Positions 15,873-27,493 of a stretch of DNA of 64,000 nucleotides are shown in pieces. The first letter of the stretch is position 1, and each line of letters begins with the position of its first letter. A program made the position numbers and the translations under genes. Origin of the DNA: an uncultured Myxococcales bacterium (lineage in GTDB: Bacteria; Myxococcota_A; UBA9042; DTJE01). The stretch spans positions 1 to 64,000 of the forward strand of contig CAIZWN010000057.1 in NCBI GenBank assembly GCA_903936705.1, given 5' to 3'. The notes under the pieces were generated by a model. That model saw only the letters and a program-made list of their open reading frames with translations, had not been told where the DNA came from and did not search any database.

Positions 15873-16910
15873 ATGGGAACACTTACCTACAAGGATGCCG
15901 GGGTCGATTCGAACGCGCAGGATGACTTCGCGAGCGCTATCGGCCGAATGGTTTCGGGCCACCGGGGGCCCGAGGTGATCGCGGGGATTGGCGGCTTTGC
16001 AGCGGCGGTGGCGCCGGACTTGACGGGGATGACTCGCCCCGTACTGGTATCCGGTACCGACGGCGTTGGAACCAAGCTGAAGCTGGCCTTCGCGACTGGA
16101 ATCCACGACACCGTTGGGATCGACCTGGTGGCGATGTGCGCCAACGACGTCCTGACTACTGGCGCTCGACCGCTGTTCTTTCTGGACTATTTCGGGACGG
16201 GTCGACTGCAGCCGGGCGTTGCCCTGAAAGTCGTCGAAGGTATCGTCGAGGGATGCAGGCAGGCAGGCTGCTCGCTGGTTGGCGGCGAAACGGCGGAATT
16301 GCCTGGTTTCTACGCCCCTGGGGAATACGACCTGGCCGGTTTCTGCGTCGGGCTGGTGGACCAGCCGAGGATGCTGACTGGCGCCCTCTGCCGCGAGGGC
16401 GACGTGCTGATTGGTCTTGCCTCCTCGGGGGTCCACTCGAACGGATTCTCGATGGTTCGACGCGTGGTCGAGGCCCGTGGCCTTTCCCTGGAACGAACCT
16501 ACGAAGGCTTTGAACGACCTCTGGGCCAGGTGCTGCTGGCTCCGACCATCATGTACGTGAACGCCTGGAAGGCGGTGCAGGGTCGCTTCGATGTGCACGC
16601 GATGGCCCACATCACGGGCGGCGGCCTTGGGGGCAACCTTCCTCGCGTCATTCCGGCCGGCCTTCATCCGGTCGTCCGGCGGGCCTCCATTCCCACGCCT
16701 ATGATCTATCCTTTCCTGCAAGGCGTCGGCGGCGAACCGCACATCGACGATGCGGAAATGTGGTCGGTCTTCAACATGGGCGTAGGATACGTATTCGCAA
16801 TCGCAGCCGGTGACGCCGAGGCCGCTTCCGCTGCCCTGGCAAACGCCGGCTACTCGCCCTTCGTCCTTGGACGGCTTGCGGCCGGCGACGGCGATGTGGA
16901 GTGGACGTGA
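15873..16910 (+). CDS. purM: phosphoribosylformylglycinamidine cyclo-ligase (AIR synthetase)
   Basis: The 345-residue enzyme makes aminoimidazole ribotide from FGAM and ATP in purine synthesis. Recognisable segments are LTYKDAGVD at the start, SGTDGVGTKLKLA, DLVAMCANDVL, GGETAELPGFY and ITGGGLGGNLPRV. ATG 15873 gives the standard N-terminus; TTG 15834 would add 13 residues but coincides with the -35 element. It is the first gene of a run purM-purN-flavoprotein-tolC-like-mlaC. Confidence 0.93.
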   Translation: MGTLTYKDAGVDSNAQDDFASAIGRMVSGHRGPEVIAGIGGFAAAVAPDLTGMTRPVLVSGTDGVGTKLKLAFATGIHDTVGIDLVAMCANDVLTTGARPLFFLDYFGTGRLQPGVALKVVEGIVEGCRQAGCSLVGGETAELPGFYAPGEYDLAGFCVGLVDQPRMLTGALCREGDVLIGLASSGVHSNGFSMVRRVVEARGLSLERTYEGFERPLGQVLLAPTIMYVNAWKAVQGRFDVHAMAHITGGGLGGNLPRVIPAGLHPVVRRASIPTPMIYPFLQGVGGEPHIDDAEMWSVFNMGVGYVFAIAAGDAEAASAALANAGYSPFVLGRLAAGDGDVEWT

Positions 16911-17536
16911 GCGAGGCCCCTCGGGTACCAATCGCCATCCTCATCTCGGGCCGCGGGACGAATATGATTTCCCTGGTCCGGGCATCCCAGGACGGCAGAC
17001 TGCACGCCCACATACGCGTGGTGATCAGCAACAAGGCCGATGCGCCTGGCCTTGCTGCAGCACTTGAACTGGGCATCCCGACCATGGTGCTGAACCACAA
17101 GGATTTCGAGACCCGGGAAGCTTTCGATACTGCGCTGGCCGATGCCATCGACGGATACGGCGCCAGGTTCGTTGCACTTGCCGGCTTCATGCGCGTATTG
17201 ACACCCGCCTTCCTGAACCGCTTCCCACGCCGGGTATTGAACATCCACCCTGCACTTCTGCCGTCATTCCCCGGTGTTCACGCGCAACGCCAGGCCCTTG
17301 AATACGGCGCGAAGCTTGCCGGATGCACCGTCCATTTCGTAGATGAGGGAACCGACACCGGCCCTGTCGTCGCCCAACAGGCCGTCGAGATCCTTGATGA
17401 CGACACCGAGGATTCCCTGTCGGCCCGCATTCTGGAAGTCGAGAACCGCCTGTACCCGCAAGCGCTGGATGACGTGCTGTGCGGCCGGCTGCGCTTTAGT
17501 GGTCGCCGCGTGCTGCGAGAGGCAACCGAATGTTGA
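16907..17536 (+). CDS. purN: phosphoribosylglycinamide formyltransferase (GART)
   Basis: The 209-residue enzyme transfers the formyl group of 10-formyltetrahydrofolate to GAR. Motifs: ILISGRGTN at the N-terminus, the catalytic region LAGFMRVLTPAFL and NIHPALLPSFPG, and VDEGTDTGPVVAQ. The start at GTG 16907 overlaps the purM stop as GTGA with GGAG six bases before. It acts two steps before PurM in the same pathway. Confidence 0.93.
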   Translation: MSEAPRVPIAILISGRGTNMISLVRASQDGRLHAHIRVVISNKADAPGLAAALELGIPTMVLNHKDFETREAFDTALADAIDGYGARFVALAGFMRVLTPAFLNRFPRRVLNIHPALLPSFPGVHAQRQALEYGAKLAGCTVHFVDEGTDTGPVVAQQAVEILDDDTEDSLSARILEVENRLYPQALDDVLCGRLRFSGRRVLREATEC

Positions 17537-19026
17537 GGTCTTCGTACGACATCGTGATCGTCGGGACTGACCTGCCGGCTCTGGTGTTCGGGGCAATGTC
17601 CGCCAAGAAAGGTTACCGAGTGCTGGTGCTGGGTCATGGCGGCCAGGACAACATCTACGAGTTCGAAGGGTTCCACTTCGTCCGTCGACCGCACATTCTT
17701 TTTGGTTTTTCCGATTCCAACCCGATCAGGGAAGTCTTCCGCGAACTGGCCCTGGCACCCGAGATGCGCAATCTTCCGCGACCCATGGTCCCGACCGCCA
17801 GCATCATACTGCCAGACGCCAGGATCGAGATCACCCACATGAAGGGGATCCTCGAAGAGGAGATCCTAAGAGAGTTCCCCGGCCGCATCGACACCTTCCG
17901 CGAATTCGTACGACGCATTGGCGACGTCGAGAAATCGCTGGAACCCGTTCTGCGCGACACCCCCATGCTTCCACCGGGGACCATCAAGGAATACCTGGCC
18001 TTCCGCCGCTATCGAAAGGGGCTGGAGGGACTGCTGTCGGATGGCAACATCGACGCACTGGCACCGCTGGGCGACGACCCTCGACTGCGCTCGTTTTTCG
18101 CGGGTCCCCTGACGATGATGTCGGGTGTGTCGGAACCGTGGTTGCATCCTCTGCCTTTCGTGCGCCTGGCAAATCACATGCTGCGCAGTCTGCACTACGT
18201 CGAGTGGGGGCTTGACGCCCTGAAGAACCTCTTCCTCGATCGTATCCGGAACAACTCGGGCGACGTGCGCCCGTCGGACTCGGTAGACATGCTGGTTGTG
18301 CGACGTGGGCGGGTCCGCGAGATCGAGATCCGAGCTCGCGAGGAAGCCATCGGGGTCGGGATGCTGGTTGTCGGCACCGAACTTGGGCCGGTGCTGGATC
18401 TGATCCCCGTGGAATCCGCCAAGCGAAGATACCGCGCGCGAATCGAACGCATCCAGCCTTCGCACTACATGGTGACCGTCAATATCGGCGCACGCCGCGC
18501 TGTCCTGCCCGAGGGCATGGCGCAGACCGCCTTCGTCATCGGCAATCCGGCAAAACCCATGGAAGGCGCGAACCTTCTGGTGGTCCAGAGCGATCCGGCC
18601 ATGCCGCCAAGCGATGCGCTGGATCCCGAGAGAACAACAATTGCCGTTGCAGGGTTGCTGCCTGCCGACAGATTCGACGGCAAGCCATCGACCCTGGCCG
18701 CCTTCGGCCGTGAAATGGTGTCGGGCCTGCGCCATGTGCTGCCCTTTATGGACCAGCATCTGCTGGCAACATCGGTTTCGGCGGTTGGAATCCACCCCAA
18801 GTCGGGGGATCCGATCGTCGATCGCTCCGGTCTTCATGCCGTCTACCCGTCTGTTTTGCCGCGCAGCCTTGACCTGGCCACCTGGCCAATACGAACCTCT
18901 TACGCCAACATGATGCACCTGAGCGATGGAACGGCAGGGCCACTGGGCTTCGAGGGCAGCTTCGTTTCGGCCTTCGAGGCTTTCGAACTGCTGAAGAAGT
19001 TGGTCCCGTTGAAGAGCGGAGTGTAG
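17530..19026 (+). CDS. FAD/NAD(P)-binding oxidoreductase-like protein
   Basis: The 498-residue protein begins with a Rossmann-like strand-turn-helix (YDIVIVGTDLPALVFGAMSA, then YRVLVLG), resembling phytoene dehydrogenase/protoporphyrinogen oxidase-type flavoproteins. The glycine motif is degenerate (VGTDLPA for GxGxxG), so FAD binding is uncertain. The C-terminal part (GLHAVYPSVLP, LGFEGSFVSAFEAFELLK) fits the second FAD-contact region of such enzymes. It overlaps purN by 7 bp and is followed within 5 bp by the TolC-like gene. Substrate unknown; an envelope lipid or isoprenoid is a guess from the neighbours. Confidence 0.6.
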   Translation: MLRSSYDIVIVGTDLPALVFGAMSAKKGYRVLVLGHGGQDNIYEFEGFHFVRRPHILFGFSDSNPIREVFRELALAPEMRNLPRPMVPTASIILPDARIEITHMKGILEEEILREFPGRIDTFREFVRRIGDVEKSLEPVLRDTPMLPPGTIKEYLAFRRYRKGLEGLLSDGNIDALAPLGDDPRLRSFFAGPLTMMSGVSEPWLHPLPFVRLANHMLRSLHYVEWGLDALKNLFLDRIRNNSGDVRPSDSVDMLVVRRGRVREIEIRAREEAIGVGMLVVGTELGPVLDLIPVESAKRRYRARIERIQPSHYMVTVNIGARRAVLPEGMAQTAFVIGNPAKPMEGANLLVVQSDPAMPPSDALDPERTTIAVAGLLPADRFDGKPSTLAAFGREMVSGLRHVLPFMDQHLLATSVSAVGIHPKSGDPIVDRSGLHAVYPSVLPRSLDLATWPIRTSYANMMHLSDGTAGPLGFEGSFVSAFEAFELLKKLVPLKSGV

Positions 19027-19030
19027 CGGC

Positions 19031-20512
19031 GTGGTCCGGGAAATCGCAGGAAGGCCTTGCGTTGGCATAGCTGGCTTCCTGCTGGCAATTGCCATCGCCA
19101 CGCCTGCGCTGGCCGCAGATGGGCCTGCTCCGATTGCCCTGCCCCCCCCGATTCCGGACGTGACTCTGTCGACACGTGCGCCGACTCAACAGACTGACGG
19201 CGAAGCCTTGGACCTGGCCGCCTGCCTTACGCGGGCCCTGCAGAAATCGCCGCTGCTGGACGCTGCCCGTGCCGGAACGGACGCCTTCAAGGCGAAACTG
19301 GATCAGGCCGAATCATTCCAGTGGCCACACATCAGGGTCGATGCCTTTGCCTCCCCGATGCCGGGCCGCCGCGGCACCGTTTTGTCGGGCTATACGGATT
19401 GGGATCAATGGGGCGCATTCCTCTACACCGAGATCAACGGGTACGTTCCGCTGTACGGATTCGGGAAGATCCGGCACCTGAAGAAGGCTGCACGACTAGG
19501 CGTTCAGGTCGGTCGAGCCCAGGAACAAATCGCGCGAGCCGAGGTTCGATTCCGCGTGCTGAAGGCCTATTTCGGCCTGATGTTCGCACGCGAGTTGCAG
19601 TCGGTAATGGACGAGGGACACGGTTATTTCGAAAAGGCCCGGCGCCACATGGCAAAGATGAAGGAATCTGACGACCCATCATTCGACCCGGTAGACGAGA
19701 TGAAAATCCGGGTTTTCGACGCGCAGTTCCAGTCAAGGGACCTGGAATCAAGACGACTGCTGGCCCTTGCGCTGGCCAATCTCCGCTACGCAATGGGCGA
19801 GGATCCACAAAGCGGGCCCGACGTTGCTACCGGCGAGGCCAGTACGATCCAGCCGTTGCGATCAGTGACGCTGGTCGAGGCGATCGAGGCCGCAATTGCA
19901 GGACGGCCCGAACTGGTGGCATTGCGCACCGGAGTGGCGGCGCGGTCTTCGGAAGTTGATGCCAGGTACTGGCACATGTACCCGGACTTCGTGGTGGCCG
20001 GACGGTTCACGGCCGCCTACTGCAATGTCGCGGACAAACCGTCAAGCCCGTTCGCGAACAACCCATATAACGGCTGGAGCGGTGGCGCCGGTTTGGGGCT
20101 TCGCTGGGACCTCGACCTTGCGCGAAAGCTGGGCGAATGGCGCGAGGCGAAGGCTGTTCGCAACAAGCTGATGGCGGATATGGATGAGGCCGATCACGGG
20201 GTGCGACTGGAGGTCGAGAAGCTGTTCCGCGAAATGACGGATGCTCACCTGATGGTTGGGGCGCAGCAGGACGCGCTGAAGGCCGCCCGCGGGTGGGTCG
20301 TGTCCAAGCTGGATCTTTACGAGAACGACCTCGCGACACTTCGCGACGTCATGGACGGACTGCTGCCATTCTTCCAGTCCCGGCTGGACCTGCTGAAGGC
20401 CATGCATGACTACGACGTGTCTGTGGCGGCACTCGAACGATCCGCAGGGCTGCTGCTGGTTCCAGTGAATGGCACGCTTCAGGATGGCCAGGCGCCTAGT
20501 TCCAGGGAATAA
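19031..20512 (+). CDS. TolC-type outer membrane efflux protein
   Basis: The 493-residue protein starts at GTG 19031 with a signal peptide (IAGFLLAIAIATPALAADG). It has two long helical repeats typical of outer membrane factor proteins, each with a region like ALDLAACLTRALQKSPLLDAARAG and TLVEAIEAAIAGRPELVALRTG. It should form a trimeric channel-tunnel in the outer membrane. No inner-membrane pump or adaptor is adjacent; the next gene is an MlaC-like periplasmic lipid carrier. Confidence 0.8.
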   Translation: MVREIAGRPCVGIAGFLLAIAIATPALAADGPAPIALPPPIPDVTLSTRAPTQQTDGEALDLAACLTRALQKSPLLDAARAGTDAFKAKLDQAESFQWPHIRVDAFASPMPGRRGTVLSGYTDWDQWGAFLYTEINGYVPLYGFGKIRHLKKAARLGVQVGRAQEQIARAEVRFRVLKAYFGLMFARELQSVMDEGHGYFEKARRHMAKMKESDDPSFDPVDEMKIRVFDAQFQSRDLESRRLLALALANLRYAMGEDPQSGPDVATGEASTIQPLRSVTLVEAIEAAIAGRPELVALRTGVAARSSEVDARYWHMYPDFVVAGRFTAAYCNVADKPSSPFANNPYNGWSGGAGLGLRWDLDLARKLGEWREAKAVRNKLMADMDEADHGVRLEVEKLFREMTDAHLMVGAQQDALKAARGWVVSKLDLYENDLATLRDVMDGLLPFFQSRLDLLKAMHDYDVSVAALERSAGLLLVPVNGTLQDGQAPSSRE

Positions 20513-20556
20513 AGTATCAGCCTTGACGTTGCCTGGAGTACCCAGAGGAGATGACG

Positions 20557-23309
<2,753 letters not shown>

Positions 23310-23316
23310 GAACGTG

Positions 23317-25047
23317 CTAGTAGATTGGTACCAGTTCGCTGCCGGGATAGTAGTGTTCCAGGATCTTGGCGAAGGGCGTCCCGCCAGATGCCATCCCTAT
23401 CGCGCCAACCTGGCACATCCCGACGCCATGCCCGAATCCTGCTCCCGTGAAGGCAAATCCCTTGGCGCCGTTCTCGCGTGACTCGTCCATGACAAACAGC
23501 GAGGATCTTAGACCACCCAGCGACTTGCGGATCCTCAACTCGGGAGACAGCACCACATTGGCCAGTTCACCAGAAACCTCGAGTCTGAGAATGCGCCCCG
23601 ACACGCCACGATCCAGGATTTTCAAGGACTTGATATCTCCAGGGTCGGTACCGGTCTGTTCTTTCACGCCCGAACGCACATCGGCTGCCGATACCACCTT
23701 CTTCCAACGGAAGGATTCCTTGCCGTATTTGGTTGAACCGCAATAAAGGCCGGATGGCGGTGTCTGCACAAACGCACGAACGGCGGCGTCGGTCCGCCCC
23801 CCCTCGAAGAGCACCGTCCCTTCAGGCGCATCGGGAACACCCTTCAGGTATTCGTGACCAGAACCCTGCCAAACGGCGGCGCCACTCTCGGTGTGGCCGC
23901 CGCAATTCGCGCTGTAGACGGAATCCGCCAGTCCTCCCTGCGCAAACAGCATCCGCCCCCGGGTGTCATCGACCGCCTTGCTGGTCCTTGGATCCTCGCG
24001 GTTCTGCCCTTTGTAGACCTGGCAATGCACGTCGGCGCAAACCATGTAGGGGTCAGCCGTATGACGGTTCCCCAGCTTCGCAAAAAGTTCCCCCCTGGCA
24101 CACACGGCCTGCGCTCGCAGTGCATCAGGCGGCGAATCCACATAAATCTCGGATGGAACCAGGCCTTTCAGCAAAGTCTCGGCATCGACTGCGTTCACGG
24201 CCGCCAACTTTCCCTCGCGATCAGGCGTCAAAACCAGGCGTCCGCGGTATGAACGATCTTCCCGTCCGTGCCAGGAAAATCCCTTTCCGTATTCCACTGA
24301 CCGGATGGTAAAAACACGCCCGCCAGCGGGTTCAACCATGACCATCCCCGGAAAAGACAGCGAGGCTTCGACTCCTGAACACGACACCTTGACCGTGCCC
24401 CGAGGTCTTTCCACAACCTCCTCGAAAAGTTCCATGGTTCCCAGGCCGGTCTTGGCGGCCAGGGCGTCACGCCTTCGGGCAGCATCCTTCACCGAATCAA
24501 AAGACGCATCCTCGACAAGCGTTGATGTCCGATTGTCCAGCACGCGCCCAAAGAACCCGAAGATGCTGCCGCGTTGAACCGACCGAAGCTTCAGCCCACG
24601 CAATTCCCATGAAGCCCGCTCGCGGCGAATCGCATCCAGATCGCGGGCAGGCAGCCTGGTCAACGCAACCCAATGGCGAATACGGGCGGCAAGCCCCTCT
24701 TCCAGTCGCGCCGTGCAGGTCGTCCTCCCCTTGCCCACCCGAACAGACGGGCCTCCGACACCTTCAGGCAGGAAATCCAGCGGACCGTCGGACTCGAACT
24801 GAATGCTGGTTTCCCCCTCGACAAGCGCGACGGTGACTATCGGAACATTCTCGCGAGTAAACAGGAACTTCGTCTGGTAAAGGAGAGCGGTACGATCTCG
24901 ACGGGTGAAATCCTCGCCGTCCACGTTCTGAGCAATCAATGGTCGCCCGGCCAGAAGGACAGCCCCAGTCACAACGGCAGCTAAGATGACTCTGATGTAT
25001 GGCAGAAATCCGATTGAGCGCCGAACCGGACGATGCTGGTTGCTCAT
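23317..25047 (-). CDS. SpoIID/LytB-domain cell wall protein
   Basis: The protein of about 576 residues has an N-terminal membrane anchor or signal (FLPYIRVILAAVVTGAVLLAG) and a SpoIID/LytB domain: LKGLVPSEIYVDSPPDALRA, QAVCARGELFAKLGNRH, DVHCQVYKG and the C-terminal GFGHGVGMCQVGA. SpoIID enzymes trim peptidoglycan glycan strands, and LytB members assist amidases. The organism shows no other sporulation gene here; non-sporulators use this domain in division or lytic enzymes. The start is uncertain: 25071 and 25077 are alternatives. Confidence 0.82.
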   Translation of the reverse strand: MSNQHRPVRRSIGFLPYIRVILAAVVTGAVLLAGRPLIAQNVDGEDFTRRDRTALLYQTKFLFTRENVPIVTVALVEGETSIQFESDGPLDFLPEGVGGPSVRVGKGRTTCTARLEEGLAARIRHWVALTRLPARDLDAIRRERASWELRGLKLRSVQRGSIFGFFGRVLDNRTSTLVEDASFDSVKDAARRRDALAAKTGLGTMELFEEVVERPRGTVKVSCSGVEASLSFPGMVMVEPAGGRVFTIRSVEYGKGFSWHGREDRSYRGRLVLTPDREGKLAAVNAVDAETLLKGLVPSEIYVDSPPDALRAQAVCARGELFAKLGNRHTADPYMVCADVHCQVYKGQNREDPRTSKAVDDTRGRMLFAQGGLADSVYSANCGGHTESGAAVWQGSGHEYLKGVPDAPEGTVLFEGGRTDAAVRAFVQTPPSGLYCGSTKYGKESFRWKKVVSAADVRSGVKEQTGTDPGDIKSLKILDRGVSGRILRLEVSGELANVVLSPELRIRKSLGGLRSSLFVMDESRENGAKGFAFTGAGFGHGVGMCQVGAIGMASGGTPFAKILEHYYPGSELVPIY

Positions 25048-25146
25048 AACGTCAGACGATCCTGCCCGCATCGCCACCGTCCGTCAACGGATGTTTGCGG
25101 TACCAGTCAGTGTGGGGGCCGGGTATGACTGCGCCAGAAACGCGAA

Positions 25147-25164
25147 GGGCGCCCTAAGGCGCCC
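25147..25164 (-). terminator. hairpin downstream of pilA
   Basis: GGGCGCC and GGCGCCC flank a CTAA loop, a 7-bp G/C stem about 28 bases after the pilA stop. The tract after it on the minus strand is only weakly T-rich (TTCGCGTTTCTGG), so it could be a terminator or an mRNA 3'-end stabiliser. Confidence 0.5.
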
Positions 25165-25191
25165 CCGCGTGCCGGTGAAAGGAGAGAGGGA

Positions 25192-25770
25192 CTACTCTGT
25201 TTCGTTGTCGACGAAGTAGGCGCTGGCGCCGACCGCGGAGCACTCAGCGTACTTCGCATCGTTGTCGCCGTCGATGATGCGCTGGAACGTCGACATCGAC
25301 CCGTCGCAATCGAGGTCAGCATGCGCATTCGCAGTCGCCTTCGCTTCGACCATGGTCTTGCTGTTGCTGTCGAACGAATAGACGAAGTAGGACTGGTCCG
25401 AGATCTGGAAGGTCAGGGATGCCCATACCTTCGTATTCCAGTAGGCGTTGCTGGGATTGCAACGACCATCCTGATCCGTGTCCAGGGCCGCGAGGCAGCA
25501 GTTCGCGCCGGGGGTCAAGCCCTGGAAAGCCGGGAACTGGCAATAGATCTTGGTGCCAGCCTGGTCGATCTTCGGGGCGGTGTAATAGAACGCCGCGCCC
25601 TTGAAGACCTTGTCCAGCTCGTCGATCGCTTCTGTCGTCTTGGCGCGCCGCATGTACTTGATGAACGCGGGCACTGCTACGACGGCGAGGATGCCGAGAA
25701 TGGCCACGACGACCATCAACTCGACCAGTGTAAAGCCCCTGACATTCAGCTTGCGAAACTTGTTCAACAT
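25192..25770 (-). CDS. pilA: type IV pilin (PilA-like major pilin)
   Basis: The 192-residue pilin starts with a short leader MLNKFRKLNVRG and the class III signal FTLVELMVVVAILGILAVVA; prepilin peptidase should cut after the Gly and methylate Phe1, with Glu5 present. The mature part has a conserved-type sequence AVPAFIKYMRRAKTTEA and at least seven Cys in the C-terminal domain. ATG 25770 follows GGAGG by five bases. A -24/-12 promoter lies about 100 bp upstream, as for pilA in myxobacteria. No pil assembly genes are in the window. Confidence 0.88.
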   Translation of the reverse strand: MLNKFRKLNVRGFTLVELMVVVAILGILAVVAVPAFIKYMRRAKTTEAIDELDKVFKGAAFYYTAPKIDQAGTKIYCQFPAFQGLTPGANCCLAALDTDQDGRCNPSNAYWNTKVWASLTFQISDQSYFVYSFDSNSKTMVEAKATANAHADLDCDGSMSTFQRIIDGDNDAKYAECSAVGASAYFVDNETE

Positions 25771-25871
25771 CGGATCCTCCACTTGAATGAAAACCTCAAT
25801 TCCAAAAACCCGCCCGAGCATCGGGTATGAACGCCCGCCCTCTCCCGCGGCTCGCTCTGTCCGTAGATAAA

Positions 25872-25886
25872 GCAACTCGCGTGCCA
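25872..25886 (-). promoter_or_regulatory. sigma-54 (-24/-12) promoter of pilA
   Basis: On the minus strand the site reads TGGCAC-GCGAG-TTGC, a full match to the sigma-54 consensus TGGCAC-N5-TTGC. It is about 102 bases upstream of the pilA start and in the right orientation. Sigma-54 transcription needs an enhancer-binding activator such as PilR, which is the known arrangement for myxobacterial pilA. Confidence 0.8.
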
Positions 25887-26144
25887 AACGACATATCTTG
25901 TTGTTTCCAGTAGTTCCAGGTTCAGCTGGTTCATCATGCGACCGGAACGGACATTCCTCGGCATGCCGGAGTGACAATTTCCGTCACCTTGCCAGAAAAG
26001 ACCGATCATGACTGGTTTGCTGAGGGAAATTGCGCGAATGGCCCAGGCTAACGGTCTGGACACCATAAGTTCCCTGATGCAAAATACCCCCGCAATCCGG
26101 GTCTTCCCGGGCAATTTCAGTGTGGTCCTGCAAGGAGCGCCCCT
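25887..26144. other. intergenic region between pilA promoter and the GH4 gene
   Basis: These 258 bases hold no credible gene. The left part should contain the binding sites for the sigma-54 activator of pilA, and the right end the AAGGAG ribosome site (26132) of the GH4 gene. I could not assign a convincing promoter for the rightward operon. Confidence 0.4.
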
Positions 26145-27413
26145 TTGAAGATTGCCGTGATCGGCGGGGGTTCCACCTACACCCCCGAACTGTTCGAAGG
26201 ACTTCTCCAAAGACAGGCGGAGCTTGGCCTGACGGACGTGGTCCTCGAGGACATTGACGCAGATCGACTGGGACCCGTGGCGGGTTTCTGTCGCAGGATG
26301 GCCGACGCCGCCGGCTCGCCGGTTCGAGTCACCGACACCCTTGACCTGGACGATGCACTCGAGGGCGCGGCCTTTGTCGTTACGCAGATACGCGTGGGCG
26401 GCCAGCGCGCCCGTCATCGCGACGAGACAGTCCCGATGCGTCATGGCTGCATCGGCCAGGAGACAACCGGGGCCGGCGGGTTTGCGAAGGCCGTCAGGAC
26501 CATTCCGGTTCTGCTGGATATCGCACAGCACGTGCGTAGGCACGCACCTGGCGCTTGGGTGATCAACTTTGCAAACCCGTCAGGCATCGTGACCGAGGCT
26601 CTGTTACGGTTGGGTGGCGTGCCGGCGATTGGATTGTGCAATATCCCCACCGAGATGAGGATGGAAGCGGCAAAGGCACTGGGCGCCCCTCCGGAATCCG
26701 TCGAACTTGACTACTTCGGCCTGAACCACCTCGGGTGGATTCGCGGTATGCGAGTAGGTGGTGTGGACGTCTTCGAACACGTACTGGCAGCGTTTACCGG
26801 CGAAGGGGGCCCTGCCAACATACCGCAAATTGACGTGGGGGCTGACGTGGTGGCGGCGATGCGCGCCATTCCGACGTGGTACCTGCGGTACTACTATTCG
26901 ACCGAGGCCGTGCTGCAGGAATTGGCGGGCCAGCCAAAGACCCGCGCAGAGGTCGTAATGGATCTGGAAGATCGCCTGTTTGCCATATACCGAGACCCGA
27001 CCCAGCACGATAAGCCAGCCCTGCTGGGCGAGCGTGGCGGGTCCTTCTACTCGCGAGCCGCTATCGACGTCATGGCGGGACTGCTGTCGCCTATTCCACG
27101 AATCGAGATCGTGAACACACTGAACCAGGGCGCCATCCCAGGAATCCCGGATGACGCGTCCGTCGAGATCCCGGCCGAACTCTCGGCCCACGGCGTTCGT
27201 CCGCTGCCCCAGGAGACGGTGCCCGAGGAGATGTTCGGCCTGATGCGGCAGGTCAAGGCCTACGAACGGCTGACCATCGAAGCGGCCACCAGCCGATCGC
27301 GGCACAAGGCGCTTGCTGCTCTGATTGCGAACCCTCTGGTGCGAACGGCGGAAAAATCGCGCGCCATTCTGGCCGACATCATCGCGAACGGCGATTTTGA
27401 TCCTGTGGACTGA
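26145..27413 (+). CDS. family 4 glycoside hydrolase (6-phospho-beta-glucosidase/alpha-galactosidase type)
   Basis: The 422-residue NAD- and Mn-dependent hydrolase starts at TTG 26145, seven bases after AAGGAG. The N-terminus KIAVIGGGSTYTPELFEGL is the GH4 NAD-binding fold. NFANPSGIVTEALLR and IGLCNIPTEM, with Cys in the metal site, and YFGLNHLGW follow as in 6-phospho-beta-glucosidases. GH4 enzymes cleave by oxidation-elimination at C3. It leads an operon with an aminotransferase and an oxidoreductase, which suggests processing of an unusual or amino-sugar glycoside. Confidence 0.85.
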   Translation: MKIAVIGGGSTYTPELFEGLLQRQAELGLTDVVLEDIDADRLGPVAGFCRRMADAAGSPVRVTDTLDLDDALEGAAFVVTQIRVGGQRARHRDETVPMRHGCIGQETTGAGGFAKAVRTIPVLLDIAQHVRRHAPGAWVINFANPSGIVTEALLRLGGVPAIGLCNIPTEMRMEAAKALGAPPESVELDYFGLNHLGWIRGMRVGGVDVFEHVLAAFTGEGGPANIPQIDVGADVVAAMRAIPTWYLRYYYSTEAVLQELAGQPKTRAEVVMDLEDRLFAIYRDPTQHDKPALLGERGGSFYSRAAIDVMAGLLSPIPRIEIVNTLNQGAIPGIPDDASVEIPAELSAHGVRPLPQETVPEEMFGLMRQVKAYERLTIEAATSRSRHKALAALIANPLVRTAEKSRAILADIIANGDFDPVD

Positions 27414-27493
27414 TCGCGAAGGCCGGCGCGATGCGCCAGCCGCTTATTGAGGACTTCGTCGTACTACGTACGGCGTGGAAAAAGGAGGCTGCA

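Noticed and set aside
15765-16931. 388-codon minus-strand frame opposite purM
   Set aside because: Shadow of purM with no family match.
17866-19101. 411-codon minus-strand frame opposite the flavoprotein
   Set aside because: Shadow frame; the + strand gene fits the operon spacing.
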